NCBI GenBank assembly: GCA_022823365.1
Contig: JAJDXG010000016.1
Coordinates: 62,001-126,000, forward strand
Reading direction: 5' to 3'
Source of the DNA: Gemmatimonadota bacterium
GTDB lineage: Bacteria; Gemmatimonadota; Gemmatimonadetes; Longimicrobiales; Gaopeijiaceae
DNA length: 64,000 nt
A model generated the notes under the pieces. That model saw nothing but the letters and a program-made list of their open reading frames with translations. It had not been told where the DNA came from and made no database searches. Shown in pieces: positions 33,375 to 43,528 of the stretch (positions are counted from its first letter, which is position 1; each line of letters opens with the position of its first letter). The position numbers were made by a program, and so were the translations under genes.

Positions 33375-34745
33375 TCAGCCGCCGATCTGGGGAATGTTGT
33401 CGTTGCGCTCGCGCTCCGAGTTGGGAACGTCGAAGCAGAGGCGCACCTGGTTGTTGATGATGGTCCCGCGCGGGGTGTCGGGGTCGTTGAACATCTTGGG
33501 TTCGACGGCCTCGAAGTCCGGGAGCCCAAGGTCACCCGGCGTGTTGTTCTCCTCCCAGCGGCGCTGGTCGCCCAGCGTGCGTGCTTCCAGGAAGAGCTCG
33601 ATCGCCCGCTCCCGCTTGAGGTACGTCCAGGCCCCTTCCAGGCTCATCGCATCCCGCGGCGCCAGCGGCGTGCCGCCCGCATGCAGCATGGTCTCGTCGG
33701 TGGTGTAGGTGGCCCGCAGGTTGTTGATGATGGTCATGGCCGCCTGCCAGTTGCCGTTCGTCAACTGGGCCTCGGCCTCGATGAGCCGCATCTCGCGGCC
33801 GCTGGCCACGTTGTACGAGTCGCTGGGATCGTCGTACTTGGTCTGGTTGAACCACGGCGTCTGCCCATAGTCTCCCAGGGCGGCGTTCGACCACGGGAAG
33901 CTCGGGTCCTCGAACCATTCCGTGCGTGGGTCCCCGGTCTCCTGGTAGTAGCCGGACGCGCGATTGGCGCCGTCTGCGGCCGACGGGTCGAACTGCGGTC
34001 CGTAGTAGGTGTTCCACATGGTGAAGGCCAGGTAGGGTTCCCTGGCGTTGGCCCACTGCGGGGTATTGCGGGTGGTTGCGACGGCGCCGTCCGACAGCAC
34101 CACGTACTCGAAGCTGTTGGGGACGCCGCCCGCGTCCGCGGCCGCACCCCCCCAGTCACCCAGGAAGGCGCGCACCGACGCGCGGCCCGCCGTGGCCGCC
34201 ATCCTCAGGGTCTCGTTGGGATTCAGCGCCAAGGCGGCGCTGAACTGCTCCTCGGCTCGCCTCAGGTAGTCCGACCCCGGGAGCAGCCCCGAACCGTTGA
34301 TGACCGCCTCGCACCAGTTCTCGCCCAGAAGCCGGTTCGAGAACCCGGCCCAGACGTTGGCCTGCGCGACGACATCGGCATCGACGTCCTGGTCCGCAAA
34401 CAGATCGAGGGCGGTCTCGGCGATGAAGCGGGCCTGCTGGGCGTCGTTGAAGTATCCGCCAAACGAGCCCTGCTCGATGTGCCCGGCCTGGGCGACGACG
34501 CTGTGTCCGTAGGAGCCGGTCTGGCCTCCGGGCATGATCTGGCGAGTGACGAGCGCGCCCGTATACCCGATCCAGCCGATGGCCTCGTTGAGCCGGCGCT
34601 GGGAGCCGTTGACCAGCCCTTCGCGGGATTCCTCCTCCACCAGGAACTCGTCCTGGATGGGGCCCGGGTTGATGACTTCGCAGGCGGCGATCCCGAACAG
34701 GGTCGCCACGAGGGTCGCACTTCTGATTGTGTTCTTCGTGTTCAT
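33375..34745 (-). CDS. SusD/RagB-family outer-membrane lipoprotein
   Basis: The protein has 456 residues. The start MNTKNT at 34745 has GGAGGG upstream, and the lipobox IAAC (C22) follows. The helical TPR-like body and the closing segment (YLKRERAIELFLEARTLGD, then RWEE) are typical of SusD, which captures ligand on the cell surface for the partner SusC. The gene lies 14 bases behind the SusC gene. Substrate cannot be inferred. Confidence 0.9.
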   Translation of the reverse strand: MNTKNTIRSATLVATLFGIAACEVINPGPIQDEFLVEEESREGLVNGSQRRLNEAIGWIGYTGALVTRQIMPGGQTGSYGHSVVAQAGHIEQGSFGGYFNDAQQARFIAETALDLFADQDVDADVVAQANVWAGFSNRLLGENWCEAVINGSGLLPGSDYLRRAEEQFSAALALNPNETLRMAATAGRASVRAFLGDWGGAAADAGGVPNSFEYVVLSDGAVATTRNTPQWANAREPYLAFTMWNTYYGPQFDPSAADGANRASGYYQETGDPRTEWFEDPSFPWSNAALGDYGQTPWFNQTKYDDPSDSYNVASGREMRLIEAEAQLTNGNWQAAMTIINNLRATYTTDETMLHAGGTPLAPRDAMSLEGAWTYLKRERAIELFLEARTLGDQRRWEENNTPGDLGLPDFEAVEPKMFNDPDTPRGTIINNQVRLCFDVPNSERERNDNIPQIGG

Positions 34746-34759
34746 GTTTTTCCCTCCCC

Positions 34760-37750
34760 TCAGAACGTGATCCGGAGGGACGCGTGCAGCGTGATCGGCG
34801 CCGGCACGGACTCTTCGAAGTTGTAGCCGCCCTGGGTCTGGTTGGCCGGGGGATCGGCGGTCAGCTCGGGATCCATGAACGGCATCTCCGCCATCCAGAG
34901 GTACGAGTTGCGCAACGCGAGGGTGAAGGTGGCGTTGCTCACCCGCTCCGGCATGATCGCGTCCACGGGAATGGTGGCGCTCACGCTGCGCAGCTTGAAG
35001 AAGTCGCCCTTCCACATGTAGCCCTCGCCTTCCCTTCGGTTGCAACGGGCACGGTAGATGGCGGGCGTGTCGTCGCGGAGGTCAATGCCGCCGGACCAGT
35101 CCGTGTACCAGGGGTAGCAGAGGTGCGAGCGGACGCTCCGCGAGATGGACCAGACGGCCTCGTTCATGTAGAAGCCGCCCTTGAATTCACCGGCGGCGGA
35201 GAGGGTGATGTTGCCGGGCGTCCGCACCGCCAGGTTCCCGTTGATGAAGGTGGTGGGGAGGTTGGGGCCGTAGTTGTGCCCATGCACATCCTGACCACCC
35301 GACGCGTTCGCCTGCACCTCGGAGCATACCTCCGGTCCCGGGCAGTAGTCGGGAGCCGCGATCTCGTCCGGATTCTGCACCAGGTAGTCGCGCATGTTGC
35401 GCACCGGACAGCCTTCGTCGCCGTTCGGTCCGCAGTCCATGCGAAGCTGGCCGGTCCAGGGAATCCCGAGCTCCAGCACCTTGGAGTTATTGGTGGTCAG
35501 CGATCCGCCGACGTCAACGCCCCAGGTGCGAGTGTCGAGCAGCGTGGCCCCCAACTCGAGCTCGATGCCCTGGTTCTGGATACTGCCGATGTTGGTGAGC
35601 TGGCTGTTCGTGAAGCCGTTGGAGGGGATCTGGGGAACATTAAGGAGCGCGTCCCTGGTGACCTGGCGGTAGAACGTGAAGGTGGTCGTAAGGCGGTCGC
35701 TCAGCCACGACGCGTCGAACCCCGCCTCAATCTCCTCCGTTACCTCGGGTCCGACCTCGTCGTTGCCGACGTTGGCGGGCACGAACGCCGGCACGCCCGC
35801 CAGTCCCGCCGGATTCCATGTGCGCACGGCGTCGAAGGCGCCCGGGGCGCGCCCCGACTGGCCGAAGGCGGCTCGCAGCTTGAACTCGCCCAGATCGGGC
35901 CAGAATGCCTCATCCGAGATGATCCAGGATCCGCTGACCTTCGGGTACACCTGCAGACCGAAGCCCTTGCCGAAGGCGCTGTTGCCGTCCACCCGCGTCC
36001 CCAGGGTGATGAAGTAGCGGTCGGAGATGTCGAAGACGTTCTGAAAGAAGAAACCGGCGTTCCAGATCTTGGAGCGGGTCTCGAATGCCTGGGTCTCGGC
36101 GGCGGAGTTCAGGGTCGGGTCCGCGGCGCCGGGGAAGTTCTCCCCGAACCCCTCGACGTTGCGGTCGTCGTCCCCGATGGCCTGTCCGCCCCAGGAGAAG
36201 CTCGATCCGATCGAGGAGGTCAGGTCGAAGGTGTAGGTACCGACGTAGTCGAAGGAGAGTACGCGGTTCTGGAAGGTGTTGTTCAGGAGCGATCCCAGCG
36301 GCACCTGCCGCCACGCGTAGGGGCGCAGGTTGCGGTGCTCCCGGCTGGACCAGTCGTAGCCGATCGTGAAGCGGTTGGTCATCCGCTCCAGAGGCTGGTA
36401 GGTGAGGGTCGCGCCGGTGGTCAGCCGCTCGATGTCCTCGGCCAGATCCTGGTCCATCAACACGTTCAGCACCTCGGGATCGCCGGTGCCGAAATAGTTG
36501 CGCTCGGCCCGGAAGGCGTTGAGCGTGATGCCCTGGGCGTTGTTCTGCCCGGCGGTCATCGTAAGGGCATTCCTGGCGTACGACGTGTTCCACTGGACCG
36601 TGAGGTTGTTCGCGGGCGTGAAGGTGAAGTTCGCGCGCGTGTTGTACTTCCTCTGGCTGTCGTTGGTCATGTAGCCCTGCTCGTCCAGGAAACCCCCGGA
36701 CACGAAATACTGCAGGTCCTGCCGGCCGCCGCGCACGGAGAGCGAGTAGTCCGTGGTGAACGGCGAGCCCGGATGGAATTCGCCGCACGAGAACGGCCCC
36801 GTGCAGAGCCAGGGCCCCATGTTGATGTAGGGATCGGCGTTGGGGACATCCACGCCGAACTGGCGGCTCCAGGCGCTTCCGGCCTTCACCTCCGCGGTCC
36901 ACACCGGAGCCCCGGCGGCACCTCGCCTGGTGAAGATCTGGATGACCCCCGCGGAGGCCTCGGTGCCGTACAGCGTGGTGGCCGCCGAACCCTTGATGAC
37001 CTCGATGCGCTCGATGTCGGCCGGGTTGATGTTGTCGAGCGGGCTCACCGCGATGTTGCCGCTGCGGCCACCCCGGCGGTCCGGCGGGTTCGCGTCGGGG
37101 AGCGGATCGCTGCGCATGCGCACCCCGTCGATGTAGACCAGCGGGTGGTTGGAGAGCGACACGCTGCTCTGGCCGCGCAGCCGGATGATCTTCGCCTGGC
37201 CGATCCCGCCACCGCCGTACACCTCAAGCCCGGGCGCCTGCGACTGCAGGAGGTCGGAGACCAGCACCGGACGGTCGGGGACCTCGGCGACGTTGATCTG
37301 GGCGATGGTGTTGCCGATTTCGCGCTGACGCGCGGCACCGGCGGTGCCGGTCACGACGATCTCGTCGAGGCCGAGCGCCTCCTCGGTCAGGGTGAAGTCC
37401 TGAACCAGGGTCTCGCCGGCGGCGACCGTGATCTGCGCGGTGCTCGAGCCCAGGCCGATGCGCTCGGCGCGGATCTCGTAGGTGCCCGGCGGCACGTTGA
37501 GCAGGACATAGCGTCCGTTACCGCGGGTCAGGGTTCCGATGCCGGCGTCGGTCAGGAACACCTGGACCTCGCCGAGGGCCGCGCCGGAACCCTCCTCGGT
37601 GACCTGCCCGGTCACGCGCCCCGGCTCCTGCGCCATCGCTGGAAGCGCCGAGATCAGCCCACCGGCCAGCAGCAGCACGGCCGGAAGTGCGATCCGACGC
37701 CGACCTGGCGACCGGGTGGTGGTTGGGTTTGCGAACCTTCGATTCTTCAT
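34760..37750 (-). CDS. SusC/RagA-family TonB-linked outer-membrane transporter
   Basis: The protein has 996 residues. Order: signal peptide ending near LPAMAQ (41), carboxypeptidase-regulatory domain (about 44-125), plug with the SusC signature (SDLLQSQAPGLEV, then IRLRG, LVYIDGVR and IEVIKGSAATTLYG), and a barrel ending in LHASLRITF. With SusD it imports a large polymeric or peptide-like nutrient. A good sigma70-type promoter lies about 130-160 bases upstream. Confidence 0.92.
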   Translation of the reverse strand: MKNRRFANPTTTRSPGRRRIALPAVLLLAGGLISALPAMAQEPGRVTGQVTEEGSGAALGEVQVFLTDAGIGTLTRGNGRYVLLNVPPGTYEIRAERIGLGSSTAQITVAAGETLVQDFTLTEEALGLDEIVVTGTAGAARQREIGNTIAQINVAEVPDRPVLVSDLLQSQAPGLEVYGGGGIGQAKIIRLRGQSSVSLSNHPLVYIDGVRMRSDPLPDANPPDRRGGRSGNIAVSPLDNINPADIERIEVIKGSAATTLYGTEASAGVIQIFTRRGAAGAPVWTAEVKAGSAWSRQFGVDVPNADPYINMGPWLCTGPFSCGEFHPGSPFTTDYSLSVRGGRQDLQYFVSGGFLDEQGYMTNDSQRKYNTRANFTFTPANNLTVQWNTSYARNALTMTAGQNNAQGITLNAFRAERNYFGTGDPEVLNVLMDQDLAEDIERLTTGATLTYQPLERMTNRFTIGYDWSSREHRNLRPYAWRQVPLGSLLNNTFQNRVLSFDYVGTYTFDLTSSIGSSFSWGGQAIGDDDRNVEGFGENFPGAADPTLNSAAETQAFETRSKIWNAGFFFQNVFDISDRYFITLGTRVDGNSAFGKGFGLQVYPKVSGSWIISDEAFWPDLGEFKLRAAFGQSGRAPGAFDAVRTWNPAGLAGVPAFVPANVGNDEVGPEVTEEIEAGFDASWLSDRLTTTFTFYRQVTRDALLNVPQIPSNGFTNSQLTNIGSIQNQGIELELGATLLDTRTWGVDVGGSLTTNNSKVLELGIPWTGQLRMDCGPNGDEGCPVRNMRDYLVQNPDEIAAPDYCPGPEVCSEVQANASGGQDVHGHNYGPNLPTTFINGNLAVRTPGNITLSAAGEFKGGFYMNEAVWSISRSVRSHLCYPWYTDWSGGIDLRDDTPAIYRARCNRREGEGYMWKGDFFKLRSVSATIPVDAIMPERVSNATFTLALRNSYLWMAEMPFMDPELTADPPANQTQGGYNFEESVPAPITLHASLRITF

Positions 37751-37878
37751 AACAGCCTCCGATGAAGGGAACAGTCGTTTGGCAGAGCCGCCTCTCGGCG
37801 CATGCTCTCGCGCCGCAACGGCGGCGGGCGCAGCACCATAGGTGGACGGGGCCGACGGACGCTTGGCTACAACCTAGC

Positions 37879-37908
37879 AGAGTAGGCGCGAGCAACCGGT
37901 AACGTCAA
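37879..37908 (-). promoter_or_regulatory. Predicted sigma70 promoter of the susCD-like operon
   Basis: Read on the minus strand, TTGACG (37908-37903) is followed by an 18-base spacer and TACTCT (37884-37879). This places transcription start near 37872 and gives a leader of about 120 bases before the SusC start at 37750. It was judged by eye against the consensus only. Confidence 0.4.
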
Positions 37909-37970
37909 GCCGCTGGACCCGCTTGGCGCCTCCTGGCACCGGCCGGCTGCGCCGCGGGACGAGGCCCTCG

Positions 37971-38486
37971 TCAATGCCCGAGGCGAAGGATGATAACCGG
38001 GCGGCGGCGGTCTTCCACCGGGTCGAAGGGTGGGACGACCGACTCTGGTTGACGGGCATCGTTCAGGATGAAGACGATGAGCCCGGTGATGACGGCCGCG
38101 GTACCCCCGACCAGCGCGCCCGTCTTCGCCCGGCTGAGTTCCTGCCGTTCGATCTGGACCACCTCGCCGGCGGGAACGCGGATGTCCTGACCCAACTGGG
38201 CGCTGTGGAAGCCCACCTGCCGCCGGACGGTGGGGACACGCACATAGAGGTCGGCGTCGGTCCGGCGCACGAATTCGCCGGAGAGCACGGGCTCGAACAA
38301 GGTGCTCAACGCCTCCTCGTTGCCCGCCTCGTTTATCGCGTCCACGCCCGCGCGCGTCAGGAACAGCCGCACCGATTCGCCGGGCGGCACCGCGCCGATC
38401 TCCGTGGGCACGTAGTTGAAGCAGCCGGTGGTGGTGGAGAGCACCAGGACGGCGGCGAGGTGTCGGAGGTAGTGATTCGGCTTCAT
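37971..38486 (-). CDS. Predicted lipoprotein with C-terminal hydrophobic segment
   Basis: The protein has 171 residues. The signal peptide ends in TTGC (C22). A mostly beta domain (ESVRLFLTRAG, then VPTVRRQ and VPAGEVVQIERQEL) is followed by a hydrophobic stretch (ALVGGTAAVITGLIVFIL, about 124-141) and a short charged tail. It resembles small envelope proteins common in this kind of genome, but no family is recognised. It is divergent from the synthase gene at 38614, with 127 bases between. Confidence 0.6.
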   Translation of the reverse strand: MKPNHYLRHLAAVLVLSTTTGCFNYVPTEIGAVPPGESVRLFLTRAGVDAINEAGNEEALSTLFEPVLSGEFVRRTDADLYVRVPTVRRQVGFHSAQLGQDIRVPAGEVVQIERQELSRAKTGALVGGTAAVITGLIVFILNDARQPESVVPPFDPVEDRRRPVIILRLGH

Positions 38487-38613
38487 CGGCAGCGGCTGAT
38501 TGAGGTTCTCACAACATTAATCCTGTCACGGTCGGGTCGGCAACGATGGATCCGCCACCGCAGCGCCGCGCGACCGGCGTTGACGCCCCGGACCGGGGCG
38601 CCGACAATCCACC

Positions 38614-39585
38614 ATGCCATCGCTCCAGGAACTCCTCGTCGCCTCCAGCCGCACCTTCGCGGTGGGCATCCGCATCCTCCCCGAGCCGCTGAGGACCGAG
38701 GTCACCGTTGCCTATCTGCTGCTGCGGGTTTCCGACTACCTGGAAGACAACCGCGAGCTTGGTGGTGACGAGAAAGTAGCGTTGCTGAGCAAGTGGCAGG
38801 ACGTACTCGCGGGAGACACGGCGCCGCAGGCGTTGATCGAGCGCCTGCGGGAAGCCTGCGAGGAGACCCCGGACGCGCTCGTGGCACGTCACTCCGCGAC
38901 GGTCCTCGCCGGACTCGACGGGCTGGCGGCGCCCGCCAGGGAAATCCTCATCCGCCGCGTGGGCGAATCGAGCGCCGGGATGGCGCGCTGGACGGAGCGC
39001 GGATCCCGTTTCGAGACCGAGGCCGATCTCGACGACTACATGCACGAGGTGGCCGGACGGGTGGGTCATCTCCTGACCGAGCTGTTCACGCTGCGGCTTC
39101 CGGGGACGCGGAACGAGCGCACACGGATGATGTCGCTCGGGCGCGAGTTTGGGCTGGCGCTGCAAACGGTGAACGTCATCCGCGGGCTGCACGAAGACCG
39201 GGATCGCGGGTGGGTCTATGTGCCTGCTGCATTCGTGGCCGATCCGCGCATTCACCCGAGCCAGCTCTTCGACCCCGCCAACCTGGACGCGGCCATGGCC
39301 GTGCTCGCGCGGCTGGTCACAAAGGCCGACGGGCATCTGGCCGCGGCCCGCGCCTACATCCGGCTCATCCCTAGACGCTACCACCGGGTGCGGCTGTTCT
39401 GCCTGCTGCCGCTGCTTTTCGCGGTGCGCACGCTGGCCATCAGCCGGGCCAACCCGGACGTTCTCAGGCGGGAGACCAAGATGACGCGGCGCGAGGTGAA
39501 GGCCATCACGCGGCGGGCCATGGTGCTGGGTTTCTCGAATGGGTGGATCGAACGTTACTGCACGCAACTGGCATCGACACCATGA
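38614..39585 (+). CDS. Squalene/phytoene-synthase-family protein
   Basis: The protein has 323 residues and fits the all-helical head-to-head prenyl synthase fold. The first Asp-rich motif is intact (D41-YL-E44-D45, after SRTFAVGIRILP). The second, in NVIRGLHEDRDRGWVYVP, has Gly191 where family members usually have the first Asp. The pattern is nearer to squalene synthase than to bacterial phytoene synthase. The stop overlaps the aminotransferase start by four bases, so they are co-translated. Whether it makes squalene, phytoene or something else cannot be decided here. Confidence 0.8.
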   Translation: MPSLQELLVASSRTFAVGIRILPEPLRTEVTVAYLLLRVSDYLEDNRELGGDEKVALLSKWQDVLAGDTAPQALIERLREACEETPDALVARHSATVLAGLDGLAAPAREILIRRVGESSAGMARWTERGSRFETEADLDDYMHEVAGRVGHLLTELFTLRLPGTRNERTRMMSLGREFGLALQTVNVIRGLHEDRDRGWVYVPAAFVADPRIHPSQLFDPANLDAAMAVLARLVTKADGHLAAARAYIRLIPRRYHRVRLFCLLPLLFAVRTLAISRANPDVLRRETKMTRREVKAITRRAMVLGFSNGWIERYCTQLASTP

Positions 39586-40733
39586 AGCCTCTCGCCTCCT
39601 TCCGCGACGAGTTCCCGGTCTCCCGCACCCACATCTTCCTGAATCATGCGGGCGTGGCGCCCACCTCGACGCGCGTGGTGCGGGCGGTGCATCGCTTCAT
39701 GGATTCCATCGCGTGCGAGGGCCGGCCCGACTTCGACGCCTGGGAGTCGGTGGCGCAGGACTGCCGGGAACGGTTCGCGCGTCTGATCGGGTGCGAGGCG
39801 GACGAGGTCGCGTTCGTGCGCAACACCTCGCACGGGCTGTCGCTGCTCGCGTCCGGGCTGGACTGGCGGCCCGGAGACCGGGTCGCGGCGGCGGCATCGG
39901 TGGAGTACCCGTCCAACGTATACCCCTGGATGGACCTGCACCGGCGTAGCATCGCGGCGCTCGACGTGATCCCGGTGGACGGCGCCGGGACCGTGACGGT
40001 GGACGCCGCGGAGCGGGCGCTCGGTCCCGACACCCGTGTCCTGGCGGTCAGTTCGGCCCAGTACGCAACGGGCGCGGTCACCGACCTGGCCGGGTTGGGC
40101 CAGCTGTGTCGGGAACGCGGGGTGCTCCTGTGCGTCGACGGCATCCAGACGGTGGGCGCCCTGCCCATCGACGTGAAGGAGGCGGGGGTGCACTTCCTGT
40201 CCGCGGACAGCCACAAGTGGATGCTCGGCATGATGGGCATCGGCGCGGTGTTCGTGGATCGTTCGGTGGTCGGGCGCATTCATCCGCCGCTGCTCGGCTG
40301 GCGCAGCACGACCGACGCCTTCAACTTCGACAGGGTCCACTTCGAGCTTCTGGACCACGCGGGGCGATACGAGGAGGGAAGCCTCGCGTACCCGCTCATC
40401 GCCGGCTTCGGCGCCGCCCTCGAGCTGCTCGAGGAAGCCGGGATCCCCGCCATCGCCAGGCACGTGTGCGCGCTGGTGGCCGATCTCGGGGAGCGCCTGG
40501 AGCGGCTCGGCTGCATTGCCACGCCCGAGGCGGGGCGCCGGCGCCACATTCTGACCTTCCGCCACCCCGATCTCGACAACGAGACGCTGCTCGCCGGACT
40601 CGAGCGAGCCGGCGTGGTCGCCTCGCTCCGGCGGGCGCGCATCCGGGTGGCGCCGCATCTTTACAACACCCATGAAGAGATGGGACGAGTGGCGGACGCG
40701 GTGAGCGCGCTGCTCCCCGCGAACGTCCGGTAG
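39582..40733 (+). CDS. Class V PLP-dependent aminotransferase-like enzyme
   Basis: The protein has 383 residues. The start at 39582 overlaps the synthase stop (ATGA). The PLP lysine is K212 in SADSHKWMLG, with the upstream VDGIQTVGALPIDV segment and the N-terminal FLNHAGVAP typical of the cysteine desulfurase/isopenicillin-N-epimerase-like group. No catalytic loop Cys diagnostic of a desulfurase is obvious. Substrate is unknown. The coupling to a prenyl synthase is unusual. Confidence 0.82.
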   Translation: MKPLASFRDEFPVSRTHIFLNHAGVAPTSTRVVRAVHRFMDSIACEGRPDFDAWESVAQDCRERFARLIGCEADEVAFVRNTSHGLSLLASGLDWRPGDRVAAAASVEYPSNVYPWMDLHRRSIAALDVIPVDGAGTVTVDAAERALGPDTRVLAVSSAQYATGAVTDLAGLGQLCRERGVLLCVDGIQTVGALPIDVKEAGVHFLSADSHKWMLGMMGIGAVFVDRSVVGRIHPPLLGWRSTTDAFNFDRVHFELLDHAGRYEEGSLAYPLIAGFGAALELLEEAGIPAIARHVCALVADLGERLERLGCIATPEAGRRRHILTFRHPDLDNETLLAGLERAGVVASLRRARIRVAPHLYNTHEEMGRVADAVSALLPANVR

Positions 40734-40826
40734 CCCCTGGACAGGAAGAAGCACATCGAAGCCGGGACGAGTACCGAAGCAAAGACGAGTACTGCAGGGA
40801 GAATGAGCCCTGGGGAGGACCGAACC

Positions 40827-43460
40827 ATGAGGAGATTGGGGATGAGACACGCGACGACCACGCCGATGGCGGCGATGACGAGGAAGGGCGCGCTTGCGCT
40901 GACACTGCTCACGACCGCGCTGGCCTCGAGCGCGGCGGCAGCGCAGAACCGCCAGGACGACGCTGGCCTGCCCACCATCGAAGACAGAACCGCATCGATG
41001 GAGGCGATGGACGGCTTCCTGCCCATGTACTGGGACGACGCCGGCGGTCGGATCTGGCTGGAGATCGCGCAGTGGGACACCGACGTGCTGCATGCCTCCG
41101 GGATCGGGGCGGGCCTCGGCTCGAACGACATAGGCATCGACCGGGGGCAGCTGGCCGGCTCGCGCGTGGTGCGCTTCCATCGCGTGGGTCCCAAGGTGCT
41201 GATGATCCAGCCCAACTACCGCTTCCGCGCGTCCAGCGACAACGCCGCGGAACGGAAGGCGGTGGAGGACGCCTTCGCGCCTTCGACGCTATGGGGCTTC
41301 GACGCGGCCGCCCGGACCGGCGACCGCGTGCTGATCGACTTCACCCCATTCCTGCTGCAGGACATCGCCGGCTTCGCGGGGCGCCTGCGACCGGGCACCT
41401 ACCGGTTGGACCAGAGCCGGAGCGCGGTGTACCTGCCGATGACCATGAACTTCCCCGAGAACACCGAGATGGAGGCGTCGCTGACCTTCGTGCGCCAGGA
41501 CGGAGGGATGGCCGGCGGCCGCTTCGGAGGTGGAGGCGGTGGCGCCTTCGAGGGGGTCGGAAACGTCGCTGCCAACGCGGGCTCGGCTACGGTGCGCATG
41601 CACCATTCCTTCATCCAGCTGCCCGAGCTGGGCGAATACACGCCCCGCGCGCACGACTCCCGTTCCGGCTACGGCGGCATGTCCTTCCAGGACTACTCCG
41701 CGGCGCTGGACGAGCCCATGACCCGGCGCTTCATCCGCCGCCACCGCCTGGAGAAGCGCGATCCGACCGCACCCATGAGCGAGCCGGTGGAGCCCCTGGT
41801 CTACTACCTGGATCCCGGGACGCCGGAACCCGTCCGATCCGCGCTGCTGGACGGCGCGCGGTGGTGGAACCAGGCTTTCGAGGCGGCCGGCTTCATCGAC
41901 GCCTTCCGGGTCGAGATCCGGCCCGAAGACGTGAGCAGCCACGACGTGCGCTACAACGTCATCAACTGGGTCCACCGGTCGACGCGGGGCTGGAGCACGG
42001 GCGGCTCGATCACCGATCCGCGCACGGGCGAGATCCTCAAGGGGAACGTGACCCTGGGGTCGCTGAGGGTGCGCCAGGACTACATGATCGCCGAGGGGCT
42101 GCTGGCGCCCTACGAGAACGGGGACGAGGACGCGCAGGACATTTCGGAGTGGGCGCTGGCGCGCATCCGCCAGCTGTCGGCGCACGAGGTCGGGCACACG
42201 CTTGGGCTGGGGCACAACTACTAAGACAGCGATGTCGGGCGTATCTCGGTGCTCGACTATCCCCATCCGCTGATCACCTGGGACGGCAGCGAGTTCGACT
42301 ACTCGGAGGTCTACGACGTCGACATCGGCGAGTGGGACAAGGTCTCGATCCAGTATGGGTACTCGGTCTTCCCGCCGGGGGCCGACGAGGCGGCAGAACT
42401 GGACCGGATTCTGGACGAGGCGTGGGAGCAGGATATCCGCTACTTGACCGGCCAGGACGCCTCGGCGCACGCGCGGGTCGACCAGTGGTCGAACGGGACG
42501 GACGCCGGGGCCGAGCTCGACCGAATGCTCGACGTGCGGCGCGCGGCCATGGACCGCTTCGGCGAGCGTGTGATCCGCAAGGGCACGCCGATGGCGCAGA
42601 TGGAGGAGGTGCTGGTGCCCCTCTACATGCACCATCGCTACCAGGTGACCGCCGCCGCGTCCGTGTTGGGGGGCATGCACTACACCTACGCGACGCGGGG
42701 CGACGGACTGGAGCCGGTGCGGCCGGCCTCGGCAGATGAGCAGAAGCGGGCGCTCGACGCGCTGGTGCGGTCGTTGCAGCCGGCCGAACTGACCATCCCG
42801 GCCAAGGTTCTGGACGATTTGCCGCCCCGGCCCGCCGGCTACGGACGCACCCGCGAGCTCTTCCCGCGCTACACGGGGTCGATGTTCGACGCGGTGTCGC
42901 CGGCGGTGGTCGCGAGCGCCCACGTGGTGGGCGAGGTGCTGGAGCCCAGCCGGGCGGCGCGCCTGCTGGAACAGAACGCGCTCGACGGGTCGCTGCCGGG
43001 TCTTGGCGACGTAATCGGCGCGCTCACGGCGGTGGGCGACCCGAACGCGGCCGACTCGCCCTACGAGGCGGAGGTGCGCCGCGCCATCGGCCGGGTGGTC
43101 GCGGACGGGGTGATGAGCCTGGCCGGCGCGGCCGCCATGCCCCAGGTGAGGGCGGTCGCGGCCCAGCACCTTGGGTGGCTGGGGGACGCGGCCGAGGGCC
43201 GGTCGATGGGCGACGACCACAACGCCGCCCACTTCGCCCTGCTGGCACGAGACATCCGGCGCTTCGACGAGCGGCCCCACGAGCCATGGGCGCCACTGGT
43301 GACGCCCGATGCACCTCCCGGAGCCCCCATCGGCAGCGCGCCCATGGACTGGACCGGGTTCGGAACGGGGCTGGGGAGCACGCTCGCGGCCCGGGCGGGC
43401 CTTGTGGACCTCACCTGGCTGGACAAGCTGGTGCCGTTCTGCGCCTACGAGCAGTGGTGA
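40827..43460 (+). pseudogene. Zinc metalloprotease (DUF5117/DUF4953 type) interrupted by an in-frame TAA
   Basis: The start ATG at 40827 follows GGGGAGGA and opens a signal peptide ending near ASSAAAAQN. The frame runs through the zinc site H453-E-x-x-H457-x5-H463 to HNY and then meets TAA at 42222-42224. The same frame continues without shift for another 412 codons to 43460, and the downstream part carries the family segment SVLDYPHPLITW. The family usually has Met in this Met-turn-like position; here it is Leu476. One base substitution explains the break. Either the gene is decaying or the base is a sequencing error. A GTG at 42249 could start the second half, but it has no independent domain. 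Confidence 0.8.
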
Positions 43461-43486
43461 GGGTCAGCCTGGCGTGACGAGACCGG

Positions 43487-43513
43487 GGCGCCCCGGGACA
43501 TCACCGGGGCGCC
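43487..43513. terminator. GC-rich hairpin between convergent genes
   Basis: A perfect 10-bp stem, GGCGCCCCGG (43487-43496) with CCGGGGCGCC (43504-43513), has a seven-base loop. It lies between the metalloprotease stop at 43460 and the convergent stop at 43529. No T-run follows. Confidence 0.5.
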
Positions 43514-43528
43514 GCCGTCCAGGTCAGC

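Noticed and set aside
34727-37765. 1012-codon plus-strand frame opposite the SusC gene
   Set aside because: SusC domain order is unmistakable on the minus strand. The plus product is composition-biased without any family pattern.
42249-43460. Separate gene starting with GTG after the metalloprotease stop
   Set aside because: It is the same frame as the upstream part, with no ribosome site, and begins inside a conserved family segment, so it is the second half of the interrupted gene.
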